A stretch of 34,612 nucleotides of DNA from Deltaproteobacteria bacterium (GTDB taxonomy: Bacteria; Myxococcota_A; Bradymonadia; REDH01): positions 1-34,612 of the forward strand of contig REDH01000033.1 in the NCBI GenBank assembly GCA_007693585.1, read 5' to 3'. Every line of letters starts with the position of its first letter. Position 1 is the stretch's first letter. A program made the position numbers and the translations under genes. The notes below the pieces were generated by a model. It did not search any database. It was not told the origin of the DNA and worked only from the letters and a program-made list of their open reading frames with translations. Positions 1 to 9,367 of the stretch are shown here, in pieces.

Positions 1-436
1 CTGCGCCCCCTTCGCCGCGCCGGCCTTCGCCGTCGTCCCCGAGGCCGACGCGCTCCCCGTCCCCGTCGCCCTCCCCGTCCGCCTCGCCGCCCCCGGCACC
101 ACCGACGCCCAGCGCACCGGCCCCACCGCCACCCTCGACGCCGGCACCCGCGTCACCGTCCACGCCCTCCTGCGCCCCGCCCCCGCCAACCCCGACCTCC
201 GCCAGCACGGCACCCTGCGCACCGACCGCCCCATCCTCGGCGTCCTCGTCGACGACGGCCTCGCGCCCCTCGACACCCTGCTGGAGTCCTCGCCCGCCGG
301 CTGGTCCGGCCCCGACGTCCGCGGACTTCGCCACCCCCTCGACGCCCTCGTGCTCGGCGACGACCGGCGCACCCTCTCCATCACCCTCGCCGGCGCCCAC
401 CCCCAACGCCTGCGCGTGCTCGTGGAGGCCCCATGA
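1..436 (+). CDS. C-terminal fragment of an unknown protein
   Basis: An open frame enters from the left edge (first complete codon at base 2) and ends at TGA 434-436, giving about 144 residues. It is rich in Ala, Pro, Leu, Val, Asp and Thr and uses almost only C-ending codons. Its last part reads as alternating hydrophobic and charged residues (for example TDRPILGVLVDDGLAPLDTLL, near bases 220-285), which suggests a beta-rich fold. I recognise no family. Its stop overlaps an ATG at 433 (ATGA), which is the far-upstream possible start of the next gene, so the two may be co-transcribed. The wobble bias supports real coding, but function cannot be assigned from this fragment. Confidence 0.5.
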   Translation, partial: CAPFAAPAFAVVPEADALPVPVALPVRLAAPGTTDAQRTGPTATLDAGTRVTVHALLRPAPANPDLRQHGTLRTDRPILGVLVDDGLAPLDTLLESSPAGWSGPDVRGLRHPLDALVLGDDRRTLSITLAGAHPQRLRVLVEAP

Positions 437-534
437 CGCCGCATCCCGCACCCCCGACGCACCGCCACCCGCACCGCGCTGCGCGCGGTACCGCCCCCGA
501 CGCTCACCCCGCCCTCCCCGCACGCCCGACCCCC

Positions 535-3087
535 ATGCGCCCCATCGCCTCGCCGACCGCAGGACTCGCCGCCCTGCTTCTGCTCGCCAGCCTCGCCGCC
601 TGCGGCACCGACGCCACCCGCGACGACGCCCACGCCCGCGCCGGACTCGACGACACCCCGCCGGGCAGCGACGTGCGCCATGACCTCGGCGGCGCAGACT
701 GCGGCGACCCCCTCCTGGCCGACCTCCCCGTGGACCCCGCCGTCCGCGCGGCGCAGGGCCTGCAGCGCTACGGCATGGCCCTCGACGGCGCCACGTTCTC
801 CCTCGACCTGCACGGCGAGGACGGGGACCTCCGCGGGCGCCTGCGCTCCACCGTGACCCTGGAACTGGACTCCGCCACCGGGCGGGCGCGGGAGTGGCGC
901 GTGGACTCGGCGCTCGACGACGCCGCCGGCGCCCCCACCGGCGCGGCGCAGGTGCTGCGCGGGCGCGAGCTCGGCGAGGGGCGGATCTGGCTCGAGCTCG
1001 CGCACCGGGCCGCCGGGGTGGAGGTGCTGCAGTGGGTCGTGCTCGACGACGCGCTGCAGGCCGAGCGGGTGACCCTGGCGGTGGCGGCGACGGGGGGAGA
1101 GGGCACGGTGACCCTGCCCGGCGGGCGAACCTACCGCACCCTCGAGCTGCTGGACGCGGACGGGGCGCGGGTGGACGGCGCGGTGGTCGACGGCTGGCTT
1201 GCGGAGCATGCGGGAGACGTGTTCGCGACGGACGCGGCGTGGGCGCTGCTGCACGCGGCGGGGACGGACCCCGGGGTGCGCGAGGCGGCGGACGCGCACG
1301 TGCGGCTGTGCCGCGCGGCGACGGTGGACGACGTGGAGGCGGGGCTGATCGGTGCGCGGGCGAAGGCGCGGTGCGACGCGGCGGCCGGCGCGAACGGGGG
1401 GCTCAAGTGCTCGCGGGTGAGCGACATCGAGGACGGGCTCAACTGGCTGCTCACGGTGAACGACGTCATGGGCGCGGTGGGGACGGGGGCCACGGTGACG
1501 GGCGTGCTCGTGGCGACGGGGGTGGTGGCCACGGGTCCGGCGATCGGCGTGGCGTTCGTGGCGGGGACAGTGGGCGCGGTGCTCGTGAACCAGGCGATCG
1601 AGCGCTGGGTACGCAACAACCAGGACCAGGTCTTCGATGCGGCCTTCGGTGCCGGGAGCGTGGTGGCCGGGGGCGGCGGGCGCGAGGCCTCGAGCTTCTT
1701 CCGGAGCGGGAGTGTCGGGGATCCGCACTTCGACACCCACGACGGCGTGGCGTTCGACTTTCAGGGGGCGGGGGAGTTTCTGCTGGTGGAGGCGACGGAG
1801 GGCGCGCCGTTCGTGGTGCAGACCCGGCAGGAGCCGGCGGACGGGGTGTGTCCGTGGGTGGCGGTGAACACCGGCGTGGCCATGCACGTCGCGGGTACGC
1901 GGGTGGCGCTGTATGCGGACGAGGCGGTGGCGCTGCACGTGGACGGGGTGGCGGTGGATTCGGCGGGCGTGCTCGCCCTGGACGGCGGCGGCACGGTGGA
2001 GCGCGTGGAGGAGGAGCGCTGGGTGGTGCGATGGCCGGGCGGCGAGCGCGTGGCGGTGCACCGCCGCAGCGGCGCGCGCAGCCTCCAGCTCGACGTGCAG
2101 GTCGCCCTGCCGGACCATCGCCGGGGACAGGTGCGCGGCCTGCTCGGCAACTTCAACGGGGACCCGTCCGACGACCTGATGACGCGGGAGGGCCGGGTGC
2201 TGGAGCCGCCGGTGCGCTGGGAGGCGCTGACGGGCACCTTCGGGCAGAGCTGGCGGATCAGCGAGGCGGAGAGCCTCTTCGACTACTTCGGCGAGCAGAG
2301 CTGGGCGATGTTCGTGAACGAGGCGTTCCCGGGGGAGCGCACCCGCATCGAGGACCTGCCCGAGGAGGACCGGGCTTTCGCGGAGCGGACGTGCACCGAC
2401 CGCGGCATCGGGAACGAGGTGGCGTGGCGGGCGTGTGTGCTCGACGTGGGCTGCACCGGGGAGATCGTGTTCGCCGACAGCCACGCGTCCCGCACCCCGG
2501 GGCAGGAGGTGGAGATCCTGCCGCCGGTGTCCTCGGAGCTGGTCACGGAGACGCTGCCCCCGGCGCCGAACCGCATCCTGTGGACCTTCGACGCCGGCGA
2601 CGGGGTGCCGGACGCCGCCCCCACGGCGGTGTCCGTGCGCGTGTCGCCGATCGTACCGTCCGAGAGCATCGGCATCTTCCAGTTCACGAGCAGCTTCGGC
2701 TACATCATCGACCCGGTGCTCCGCTTCTCCCCGCCGAGCGGGGCGACGACGGCCGCGGACGCCTTCGCGCTGGACGCGTGGGTGGCGTTCGAGGTGGAGC
2801 CCCTGGACGGTCCGGTGCGGGTGGAGCGCATTCTGCTGGCGATGGCTCGGGGGGCCGCCTTCGGTGGGGACCGCGGGCTCATCCTGCGCACGAGCCGCGA
2901 CGGCTTCGCCGAGCCGCTGTGGGAACAGGAGGTGCTGACGGTGCGTCCGGACATGCGGCGCTACAGCGCCCCGCTGGGCATCCTGGTGGACCGCCCGACC
3001 ACCTTCCGGCTGTACGGCTACACCGGCGGCGCGGGGCAGACCATCGAGATCGGGGATCTCGCGCTGGATCTCGCGCCGGTGGAGTGA
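535..3087 (+). CDS. Secreted lipoprotein with a von Willebrand factor type D domain
   Basis: The frame is open from ATG 433, but ATG 535 is preferred because it begins directly with a lipoprotein signal: a hydrophobic stretch then the lipobox L-A-A-C (850 aa). Residues about 309-358 form a long Gly/Val/Ala-rich hydrophobic segment, possibly one or two glycine-zipper helices. A VWD domain follows: GDPHFDTHDGVAFDF starts at residue 395 and the diagnostic GLLGNFNGDPSDD at 535. A Cys-containing stretch near residue 620-640 (CTDRGIG...ACVLDVGCTG) matches the region that follows VWD in bacterial relatives. The C-terminal 200 residues look beta-rich. VWD domains usually act in adhesion or multimerisation outside the cell, so a surface adhesive role is inferred. 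Codons are C-ending up to about base 900 and mainly G-ending after it. Confidence 0.85.
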   Translation: MRPIASPTAGLAALLLLASLAACGTDATRDDAHARAGLDDTPPGSDVRHDLGGADCGDPLLADLPVDPAVRAAQGLQRYGMALDGATFSLDLHGEDGDLRGRLRSTVTLELDSATGRAREWRVDSALDDAAGAPTGAAQVLRGRELGEGRIWLELAHRAAGVEVLQWVVLDDALQAERVTLAVAATGGEGTVTLPGGRTYRTLELLDADGARVDGAVVDGWLAEHAGDVFATDAAWALLHAAGTDPGVREAADAHVRLCRAATVDDVEAGLIGARAKARCDAAAGANGGLKCSRVSDIEDGLNWLLTVNDVMGAVGTGATVTGVLVATGVVATGPAIGVAFVAGTVGAVLVNQAIERWVRNNQDQVFDAAFGAGSVVAGGGGREASSFFRSGSVGDPHFDTHDGVAFDFQGAGEFLLVEATEGAPFVVQTRQEPADGVCPWVAVNTGVAMHVAGTRVALYADEAVALHVDGVAVDSAGVLALDGGGTVERVEEERWVVRWPGGERVAVHRRSGARSLQLDVQVALPDHRRGQVRGLLGNFNGDPSDDLMTREGRVLEPPVRWEALTGTFGQSWRISEAESLFDYFGEQSWAMFVNEAFPGERTRIEDLPEEDRAFAERTCTDRGIGNEVAWRACVLDVGCTGEIVFADSHASRTPGQEVEILPPVSSELVTETLPPAPNRILWTFDAGDGVPDAAPTAVSVRVSPIVPSESIGIFQFTSSFGYIIDPVLRFSPPSGATTAADAFALDAWVAFEVEPLDGPVRVERILLAMARGAAFGGDRGLILRTSRDGFAEPLWEQEVLTVRPDMRRYSAPLGILVDRPTTFRLYGYTGGAGQTIEIGDLALDLAPVE

Positions 3088-3128
3088 TTCAGGGAGGGAG
3101 CAGGCCAGGGCTTGCTCCCCCCCTCTCG

Positions 3129-3156
3129 CTGCCCGCTCGGAGACGGGCAGGCGAGG
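3129..3156. repeat. 28-bp hairpin repeat, copy 1
   Basis: This is the first of two identical 28-bp copies (other at 3201-3228). It contains the inverted repeat CTGCCCG / CGGGCAG (3129-3135 with 3144-3150) around an 8-nt loop. The stem extends by CTCG/CGAG (3125-3128 with 3152-3155) past one bulged G. It lies 41 bp after the VWD gene stop. No T-run follows, so it is a structured intergenic repeat that may slow or end transcription, not a classical terminator. Confidence 0.75.
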
Positions 3157-3200
3157 GTGCCCCAGCGGGTTGGGCGCGGGCTGGCGGATGGCTGCTGTCC

Positions 3201-3228
3201 CTGCCCGCTCGGAGACGGGCAGGCGAGG
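3201..3228. repeat. 28-bp hairpin repeat, copy 2
   Basis: This exact copy of the 28-bp unit at 3129-3156 begins 72 bp further on in the same orientation. The CTGCCCG/CGGGCAG stem is identical and the sequence between the copies is unrelated. The rest of the 3088-3568 gap shows no recognisable gene except the weak small ORF at 3326-3457. Confidence 0.75.
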
Positions 3229-3325
3229 CGTCCGGCCTGGATGAGGCGCAGGGACTTGAATCGCGCGCGACGGCGGTTATCACCTCGAGGGTACGGCCAA
3301 CCAGGCCGGTCGTCAGGAGGTCTCC

Positions 3326-3457
3326 ATGCGGTCCGCTCCGGGGGCCCGTTCTGCGCGTCACACGCGACAGCTCACCACGACCGCTACCGCGGTCCAGCTC
3401 CGACAACATACCAAGCCGGAGCGCTGCGGTGCACTGCGGCACGCTTCGCGGCGATGA
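3326..3457 (+). CDS. Possible 43-aa Arg-rich small ORF with a strong ribosome binding site
   Basis: A perfect AGGAGG at 3315-3320 sits 5 nt before ATG 3326, which opens a 43-codon frame ending at TGA 3455-3457. The peptide is basic and low in hydrophobic residues (starts MRSAPGARSARHTRQ). I recognise no family. It ends 111 bp before the AAA-ATPase-like gene and could be a leader peptide, a small protein or chance. The Shine-Dalgarno match is the only positive evidence. Confidence 0.25.
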   Translation: MRSAPGARSARHTRQLTTTATAVQLRQHTKPERCGALRHASRR

Positions 3458-3568
3458 GCCTCCCTGCAACGAGCGACCTTCACCTTGCCGCACCCCAGCG
3501 GCCGAGCTACGGTCAGGCCGGGTTCGCCGCCATGCGCACAACCCCGCTTCTCCTGCCCTCCCGGTGTC

Positions 3569-5293
3569 ATGATCCTCGGCGCCACCCACCCGCCCGACTT
3601 CCCCATCGGAGAGTCCGACTACCGCACGCTGCGTCGAGCCGGGCAGACCTATGTCGACAAGACCCTCTGGGTGGCCGACATCCTCGACAACTCGGGGAAA
3701 GTGCTGCTGGTCCCCAGGCCCCGTCGCTTCGGGAAGACCCTCAACATGACCACCCTGCGCGCCTTCCTCGAGCGCAGCGACGACGACACCACCGACTGCT
3801 TCGAGGACACCGCCCTCTGGCAGGCGAAGGATGGGGCGTACCGCGGACACTTCCAGCGCTATCCTGTCATCTACCTGAGTTTCAAGGACGTGAAGGAGCG
3901 CGACTGGACCACATGCGGTCGGCACCTCGTACGACTGCTCACCTCCACGACCCGCGACCTCGACCGGCGCGGTCACCTGGACCTCCAGGGTTCCGGTGAC
4001 ATGGCCCGCGTGAAGCAACTGACGGATACGAACGGCCCGATCGACGACTTCACCGACATGCTCGCCGACGTCACTGCCTGGTGCCACCGCGCCACCGGCG
4101 AGCGCCCCTTCATCCTCATCGACGAGTACGACGCGCCCCTCCACGCTGCCTGGCAGCACGGCTACTGGGACGAAGCCGTCTCGTTCTTCCGCGGCTTCCT
4201 CTCCGCCGGGCTCAAGGACAATCCCCACCTCCACAAGGGAATCCTCACCGGCATCCTCAAGGTGGCGAAGGAAGGCATCTTCAGTGGACTCAACCACCTG
4301 CAGACCGCCTCGCTCCTGAACGACAGGCTCGTCAACCGCTTCGGGTTCACCGACGCGGAGGTCGCAGCGCTCGCGGAGAGCGCGGGGCGGAAAGGGGACC
4401 TGGACGCGATGCGCCATTGGTACAACGGCTACACCTTCGGCGCCGTCCACCGCACCCTGCTCTACAACCCCTGGTCCGTTCTCAACTACCTCGAAGAGCC
4501 CAACCTTGGCCCCCGACCCTTCTGGAAGAACACCAGCGACAACGCGCTCATCCGTGACCTGATGATCCGGCACGCCGGCAGCGTCGGCCCCCACGTCGAA
4601 CACCTCCTGAACGGCCACACCGTCCACACCCGGCTCGACGAGAGCATCCCCGTCCAGCACCTGCACGACAACCCCCTCTCAGTGCTCGGACTCCTCACCT
4701 TCAGCGGCTACCTCACCGTCGACACCATCGCCACCAATGATGACGGGGCGTTCGACTGCGGGCTGCGCATCCCCAACCGCGAAGTCCGCACCATCTTCAC
4801 CGACACCTTCCACGGCTGCCTCCAGCAGGCGACCGTCACGGCCGCCACCGCCGGCCTCTCTGCCCTCTCCGACGCCATGCTCGACGGAGCCACCGAGGCC
4901 TTCGAGCGCCAGCTCGGCGCCATCCTCAAGGCGGTGCTCTCCTACATGGACTTCGGCCACCGACCCATCGAGGCCATCTATCAGGCCTTCATCGTCGGTC
5001 TGCTCGTCCACCTTCAGGAGTCCCACCGCGTGGTCTCCAACCGCGAAGCCGGCTACGGCCGCGCCGACGTGCTCGTCATGCCCCGCACCCCCGGCCCCGG
5101 CGCCGTGCTCGAACTCAAGGTCATCGACACCGACTACGAAGAGACCGTGCAGACGGCCCTCGAGCGCGCTGTCACCCAGCTCCAGCAGCGCGACTACGCC
5201 GCGGAAGTCCGCGCTGCCGGCGCCACCAACGTGCACCAGTACGCCGTGGTCTTCGACGGCAAGCGCTGCTGGATGGAGAGCGTGGAGGGATAG
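3569..5293 (+). CDS. AAA-ATPase-like / PD-(D/E)XK nuclease-superfamily protein
   Basis: The 574-aa protein has the architecture known as AAA-ATPase-like (PF09820 type) followed by a C-terminal PD-(D/E)XK domain (PF08011 type). The N-terminus has YVDKTLWVADIL and a Walker A-like RPRRFGKT with Lys56. FILIDEYDAP (Asp185-Glu186) is the Walker B. At the C-terminus, GYGRADVLVM (Asp500) followed by LELK (Glu515, Lys517) fits the D...ExK nuclease core. ATG 3569 is chosen because family similarity begins at once (PIGESDYRTLRRAG); the frame is open upstream to 3485 without recognisable sequence. No clear Shine-Dalgarno is present. The family is often multicopy and patchily distributed, which suggests horizontal spread, but its function is not established. 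It ends 47 bp from the convergent polyamine operon. Confidence 0.85.
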   Translation: MILGATHPPDFPIGESDYRTLRRAGQTYVDKTLWVADILDNSGKVLLVPRPRRFGKTLNMTTLRAFLERSDDDTTDCFEDTALWQAKDGAYRGHFQRYPVIYLSFKDVKERDWTTCGRHLVRLLTSTTRDLDRRGHLDLQGSGDMARVKQLTDTNGPIDDFTDMLADVTAWCHRATGERPFILIDEYDAPLHAAWQHGYWDEAVSFFRGFLSAGLKDNPHLHKGILTGILKVAKEGIFSGLNHLQTASLLNDRLVNRFGFTDAEVAALAESAGRKGDLDAMRHWYNGYTFGAVHRTLLYNPWSVLNYLEEPNLGPRPFWKNTSDNALIRDLMIRHAGSVGPHVEHLLNGHTVHTRLDESIPVQHLHDNPLSVLGLLTFSGYLTVDTIATNDDGAFDCGLRIPNREVRTIFTDTFHGCLQQATVTAATAGLSALSDAMLDGATEAFERQLGAILKAVLSYMDFGHRPIEAIYQAFIVGLLVHLQESHRVVSNREAGYGRADVLVMPRTPGPGAVLELKVIDTDYEETVQTALERAVTQLQQRDYAAEVRAAGATNVHQYAVVFDGKRCWMESVEG

Positions 5294-5340
5294 CACGCTG
5301 CGCGCTCGCCGGGGGGTGACCCTCTGCCCCGCGTTCGCCC

Positions 5341-6528
<1,188 letters not shown>

Positions 6529-6654
6529 GGTCTTGCCTCAGGAGAACGGCCCGCGGCGGGGTGCCGGAGGCCGGTGGTTCGAGCGTGGGGACTCGGGGAC
6601 CTCCGCGGGCGCGGTCGACGTCCGTCGCGGGCCTTCAGGACTCCGCCGGGGGCT

Positions 6655-7860
6655 TCAGAGGGGCAGCGGGCCGTCGGGGGTCGTCTCCACCCAGGGGAGG
6701 CCGTACTGGCCGACCTGGTGCATGAACGGGTCGGGGTCGAGCTGTTCCATGTTCCAGACACCGGGCTTCTTCCAGACCCCTTCGAGCAGGAGCTTGGCGC
6801 CGAGCATGGCGGGGACGCCGGTGGTGTAGCTGATGGCCTGGGAGCGGACCTCGCGGTAGCACTCGGCGTGGTCGCAGACGTTGTAGATGTAGTAGCGCTT
6901 GAACTGCCCGTCCTTGAGGCCCTCGATCCAGCAGCCGATGTTGGTCTTGCCGGTGTAGTTCTCTCCGAGGGACTCGGGCTTGGGGAGGACGGCCTTGAGG
7001 AACTGAAGGGGGACGATCTGGTGCCCCTCGTAGTCGATGGGCTCGATGGAGGTCATGCCGACATTCTGCAGGACCTCGAGGTGGGTGATGTAGGGCTGGC
7101 CGAAGGTCATCCAGAAGCGGATGCGCTTGAGGCCGGGGATGTTCTCGACGAGGCTCTCCATCTCCTCGTGGTAGAGGAGGTACATCTCCTTGCGACCGGC
7201 CTCGGCGAAGTCGAAGGGGGTGTGGATTTCGAGGGGCTTCGTTTCCTTCCACTCGCCGTTTTCCCAGTAGCGTCCGTTCTGGGTGATCTCCCGGATGTTG
7301 ATCTCGGGGTTGAAGTTGGTGGCGAACGCCTTGCCGTGGTCGCCGGCGTTGCAGTCCATGATGTCGATGGTGTGGATCTCGTCGAAGTGGTGCTTCTGGG
7401 CCCAGGCGCAGTAGATGTTGGTCTGTCCGGGGTCGAAGCCGCAGCCCAGGAGCGCGGTGAGGCCGGCCTTCTCGAAGCGCTCGCGGTAGGCCCACTGCCA
7501 GTGGTACTCGAACTTGGCCACGTCCGGCGGCTCGTAGTTGGCGGTGTCCAGGTAGTGCACGCCGGTTTCGAGGCAGGCGTCCATGATGGCGAGGTCCTGG
7601 TAGGGCAGCGCCACGTTGATGACGAGTTCCGGCTTGAACTCGCGGATGAGGGCGACGGTGTTCTTCGGGTCGTCGGCGTCGAGCTGGGCGGTCTGGATGT
7701 CCCGGCCCTGCATCTCCTTCACCTGGGCGGCGATGGCGTCGCACTTGGACTTCGTGCGGCTGGCGAGCAGGATCTCGGAGAACGTCTCGGGGACCTGGGC
7801 GCACTTGTGGGCAACGACGCCGCCGACGCCACCGGCGCCGATGATGAGAACCTTCGACAT
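6655..7860 (-). CDS. Carboxynorspermidine/carboxyspermidine dehydrogenase (saccharopine dehydrogenase family)
   Basis: This 401-aa NAD(P)H-dependent reductase of the saccharopine dehydrogenase family begins with a Rossmann motif, VLIIGAGGVGGVVAHKCAQ (G8-x-G10-x-x-G13). The cofactor-selecting ASRTKSKCDAIA follows at the end of strand 2. GCGFDPGQTNIYCAWAQKH in mid-protein and the C-terminal EGVWKKPGVWNMEQLDPDPF are typical of carboxynorspermidine synthases. The known reaction condenses aspartate semialdehyde with a diamine (putrescine or 1,3-diaminopropane) and reduces the imine. GGGAG lies about 10 nt before ATG 7860. Immediate linkage to nspC makes the assignment firm against the lysine-pathway paralogues. 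A promoter with a perfect TTGACA box lies upstream (7917-7945). Confidence 0.92.
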   Translation of the reverse strand: MSKVLIIGAGGVGGVVAHKCAQVPETFSEILLASRTKSKCDAIAAQVKEMQGRDIQTAQLDADDPKNTVALIREFKPELVINVALPYQDLAIMDACLETGVHYLDTANYEPPDVAKFEYHWQWAYRERFEKAGLTALLGCGFDPGQTNIYCAWAQKHHFDEIHTIDIMDCNAGDHGKAFATNFNPEINIREITQNGRYWENGEWKETKPLEIHTPFDFAEAGRKEMYLLYHEEMESLVENIPGLKRIRFWMTFGQPYITHLEVLQNVGMTSIEPIDYEGHQIVPLQFLKAVLPKPESLGENYTGKTNIGCWIEGLKDGQFKRYYIYNVCDHAECYREVRSQAISYTTGVPAMLGAKLLLEGVWKKPGVWNMEQLDPDPFMHQVGQYGLPWVETTPDGPLPL

Positions 7861-7916
7861 GGTGCATTCTCCCGCGATGGATGGGCCGCGGCCTCCCGGA
7901 GCGTGCCGCGGGCGGG

Positions 7917-7945
7917 GAATTCGGCTCTGGTGCCCGGGGTGTCAA
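7917..7945 (-). promoter_or_regulatory. Candidate promoter of the polyamine operon
   Basis: On the minus strand TTGACA (7945-7940) matches the -35 consensus at 6/6. It is followed after exactly 17 bp by GAATTC (7922-7917), a weak -10. It is 57 bp upstream of the dehydrogenase start. The -10 is poor, so only the -35 is convincing. Confidence 0.4.
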
Positions 7946-8101
7946 GGAAGAACGGGTGTGGCGCGTGGCGGGCGGCGGATGGCGGGTGGGGTCTGTCCGC
8001 TTCGCCCTGCCCGTCGTACCTTGCATCCCTGCGGGCCCGGGCCTAGCGGCGTGATTCCGGGAGCCTCCGTGCTTCCGGATCCCCCGCTCTGGAGTCCCCC
8101 C

Positions 8102-9100
8102 ATGCTGCCCATCCCCTCCGGCTGGTTCTGTATCGGCGCGTCCGAGACCCTGCCTCGGCACGCGGTGCGTCCGCTGCGCTTTGCCGGGCAGGACCGGGTG
8201 CTCTTTCGCACGGCCTCGGGAGAGGCGGTGCTGATGGAGGCGTACTGTCCGCATCTGGGTGCGCACATGGGACATGGGGGCACGGTGGAGGGGGAGACGC
8301 TGCGCTGCCCGTTCCACGGGTTCCGCTTCGACGGGTCCGGAGCGTGCACGGCGACGGAGTACGGGCAGCGGCCGCCGCGGGTGCGGGCGGGCACGGTGCC
8401 CCTCGACGAACAGGACGGGCTTCTGTTCGCGTGGCACGGCAGCCGGGGGGAGGCGCCCGGGTGGCATCTGCCGCCGACGGGCCAGGGGTCGTGGACGGCG
8501 ATTCGGCTGCACGAGATCCCGCTGTCGACGCACCCGCAGGAGATCGCCGAGAACAGTGTGGATGTGGGGCATCTGCGGGCCGTGCACGGGTACGAGTCGG
8601 TGCAGGAGCGGGAGCCGCTGCGCACCGACGGCCCGAACCTCGAGGCGCGCTACCGCTTTCGCCGTCGGCTGGAGCCCACGGGGCGCCTGGGCCGGCTGAC
8701 CGTCACCATCGACATCCACCAGTGGGGACTGGGCTGCGCGATGGTGGACACCCACGTCGCCCCGATGGGGCTGCGCCTGCGCAACTACGTGCTGGCGATG
8801 CCGGAGGACGCCTCGCGCACCCTGCTGCGCATCGGTCTTCGCGTGGCCCTGCCGGAGGTCCGCGGCCCGGTCCGCGGGGCGGCGGACCTGGCGATGCGCC
8901 TGGTGCGGGACGCCTCCTTCCCGGGCTACGTCCACGACGTGATGCAGGATGCGCCCATCTGGAACCACAAGGTGTTCGAGCCGCGCCCTGCCCTCGCGCG
9001 CGGGGACGGCCCCATCGCCGAGTACCGGCGGTGGACGGAGCAGTTCTACCCCGATCCGGCGGTGGTGCGGGGCACGGCGCCCTCCGAGGCCGCGGAGTAG
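8102..9100 (+). CDS. Rieske non-heme iron oxygenase, steroid/sterol oxygenase-like
   Basis: This 332-aa protein has an N-terminal Rieske [2Fe-2S] domain: CPHLGAH with Cys49 and His51, then CPFHG with Cys69 and His72. The mononuclear iron motif N-x2-D-x2-H-x4-H is complete (Asn151, Asp154, His157, His162), so it should be catalytic. The sequence around AYCPHLGAHMGHGG and HEIPLSTHPQEIAENSVDVGH resembles my memory of the KshA and DAF-36/Neverland (cholesterol 7-desaturase) group more than aromatic-ring dioxygenases. The substrate is therefore inferred to be a steroid or another hydrophobic ring compound. Start ATG 8102 has GGAG 8 nt upstream; an upstream extension of the frame lacks family similarity. 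No ferredoxin or reductase gene is adjacent. It is divergent from the polyamine operon across 241 bp. Confidence 0.88.
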   Translation: MLPIPSGWFCIGASETLPRHAVRPLRFAGQDRVLFRTASGEAVLMEAYCPHLGAHMGHGGTVEGETLRCPFHGFRFDGSGACTATEYGQRPPRVRAGTVPLDEQDGLLFAWHGSRGEAPGWHLPPTGQGSWTAIRLHEIPLSTHPQEIAENSVDVGHLRAVHGYESVQEREPLRTDGPNLEARYRFRRRLEPTGRLGRLTVTIDIHQWGLGCAMVDTHVAPMGLRLRNYVLAMPEDASRTLLRIGLRVALPEVRGPVRGAADLAMRLVRDASFPGYVHDVMQDAPIWNHKVFEPRPALARGDGPIAEYRRWTEQFYPDPAVVRGTAPSEAAE

Positions 9101-9235
9101 GCTGAAGGCCGGGTCCGTGAGTGGCGTCCTGCCGCACGGTCCGGGAGGTCGCCCGCGCCGGCGCAGGTCCCGTGACGGCCGGTGGAGCCGCTCGCCGGTG
9201 TGCAGCGCCGAGCGCCCAGGAAACGTTCGTCCGGC

Positions 9236-9264
9236 TTGACGGGGGATGCACGCTCGGGCATCCT
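9236..9264 (+). promoter_or_regulatory. Candidate promoter of the DUF1592/DUF1552 operon
   Basis: TTGACG (9236-9241) is followed after 17 bp by CATCCT (9259-9264), about 100 bp before the first gene of the operon. The -35 matches 5/6 and the -10 matches 3/6. Confidence 0.35.
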
Positions 9265-9367
9265 CGAACCATTCCGACGCGGTACGGCCGAAGGGCCGAC
9301 ATCGTGCGTACCGTTCCGATGCCTGACGGGGGACGACGACGCTCCCCCGGGCGCCCAGGAGGCCCCG

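Noticed and set aside
894-3572. 892-aa plus-strand frame shifted against the VWD gene
   Set aside because: It is an Arg/Gly/Ala-rich shadow in the wrong frame. VWD motifs and the lipobox are in the 535 frame.
5294-5340. Terminator between the AAA-like gene and nspC
   Set aside because: The G and C runs there pair only weakly and there is no T-run, so I do not call one.
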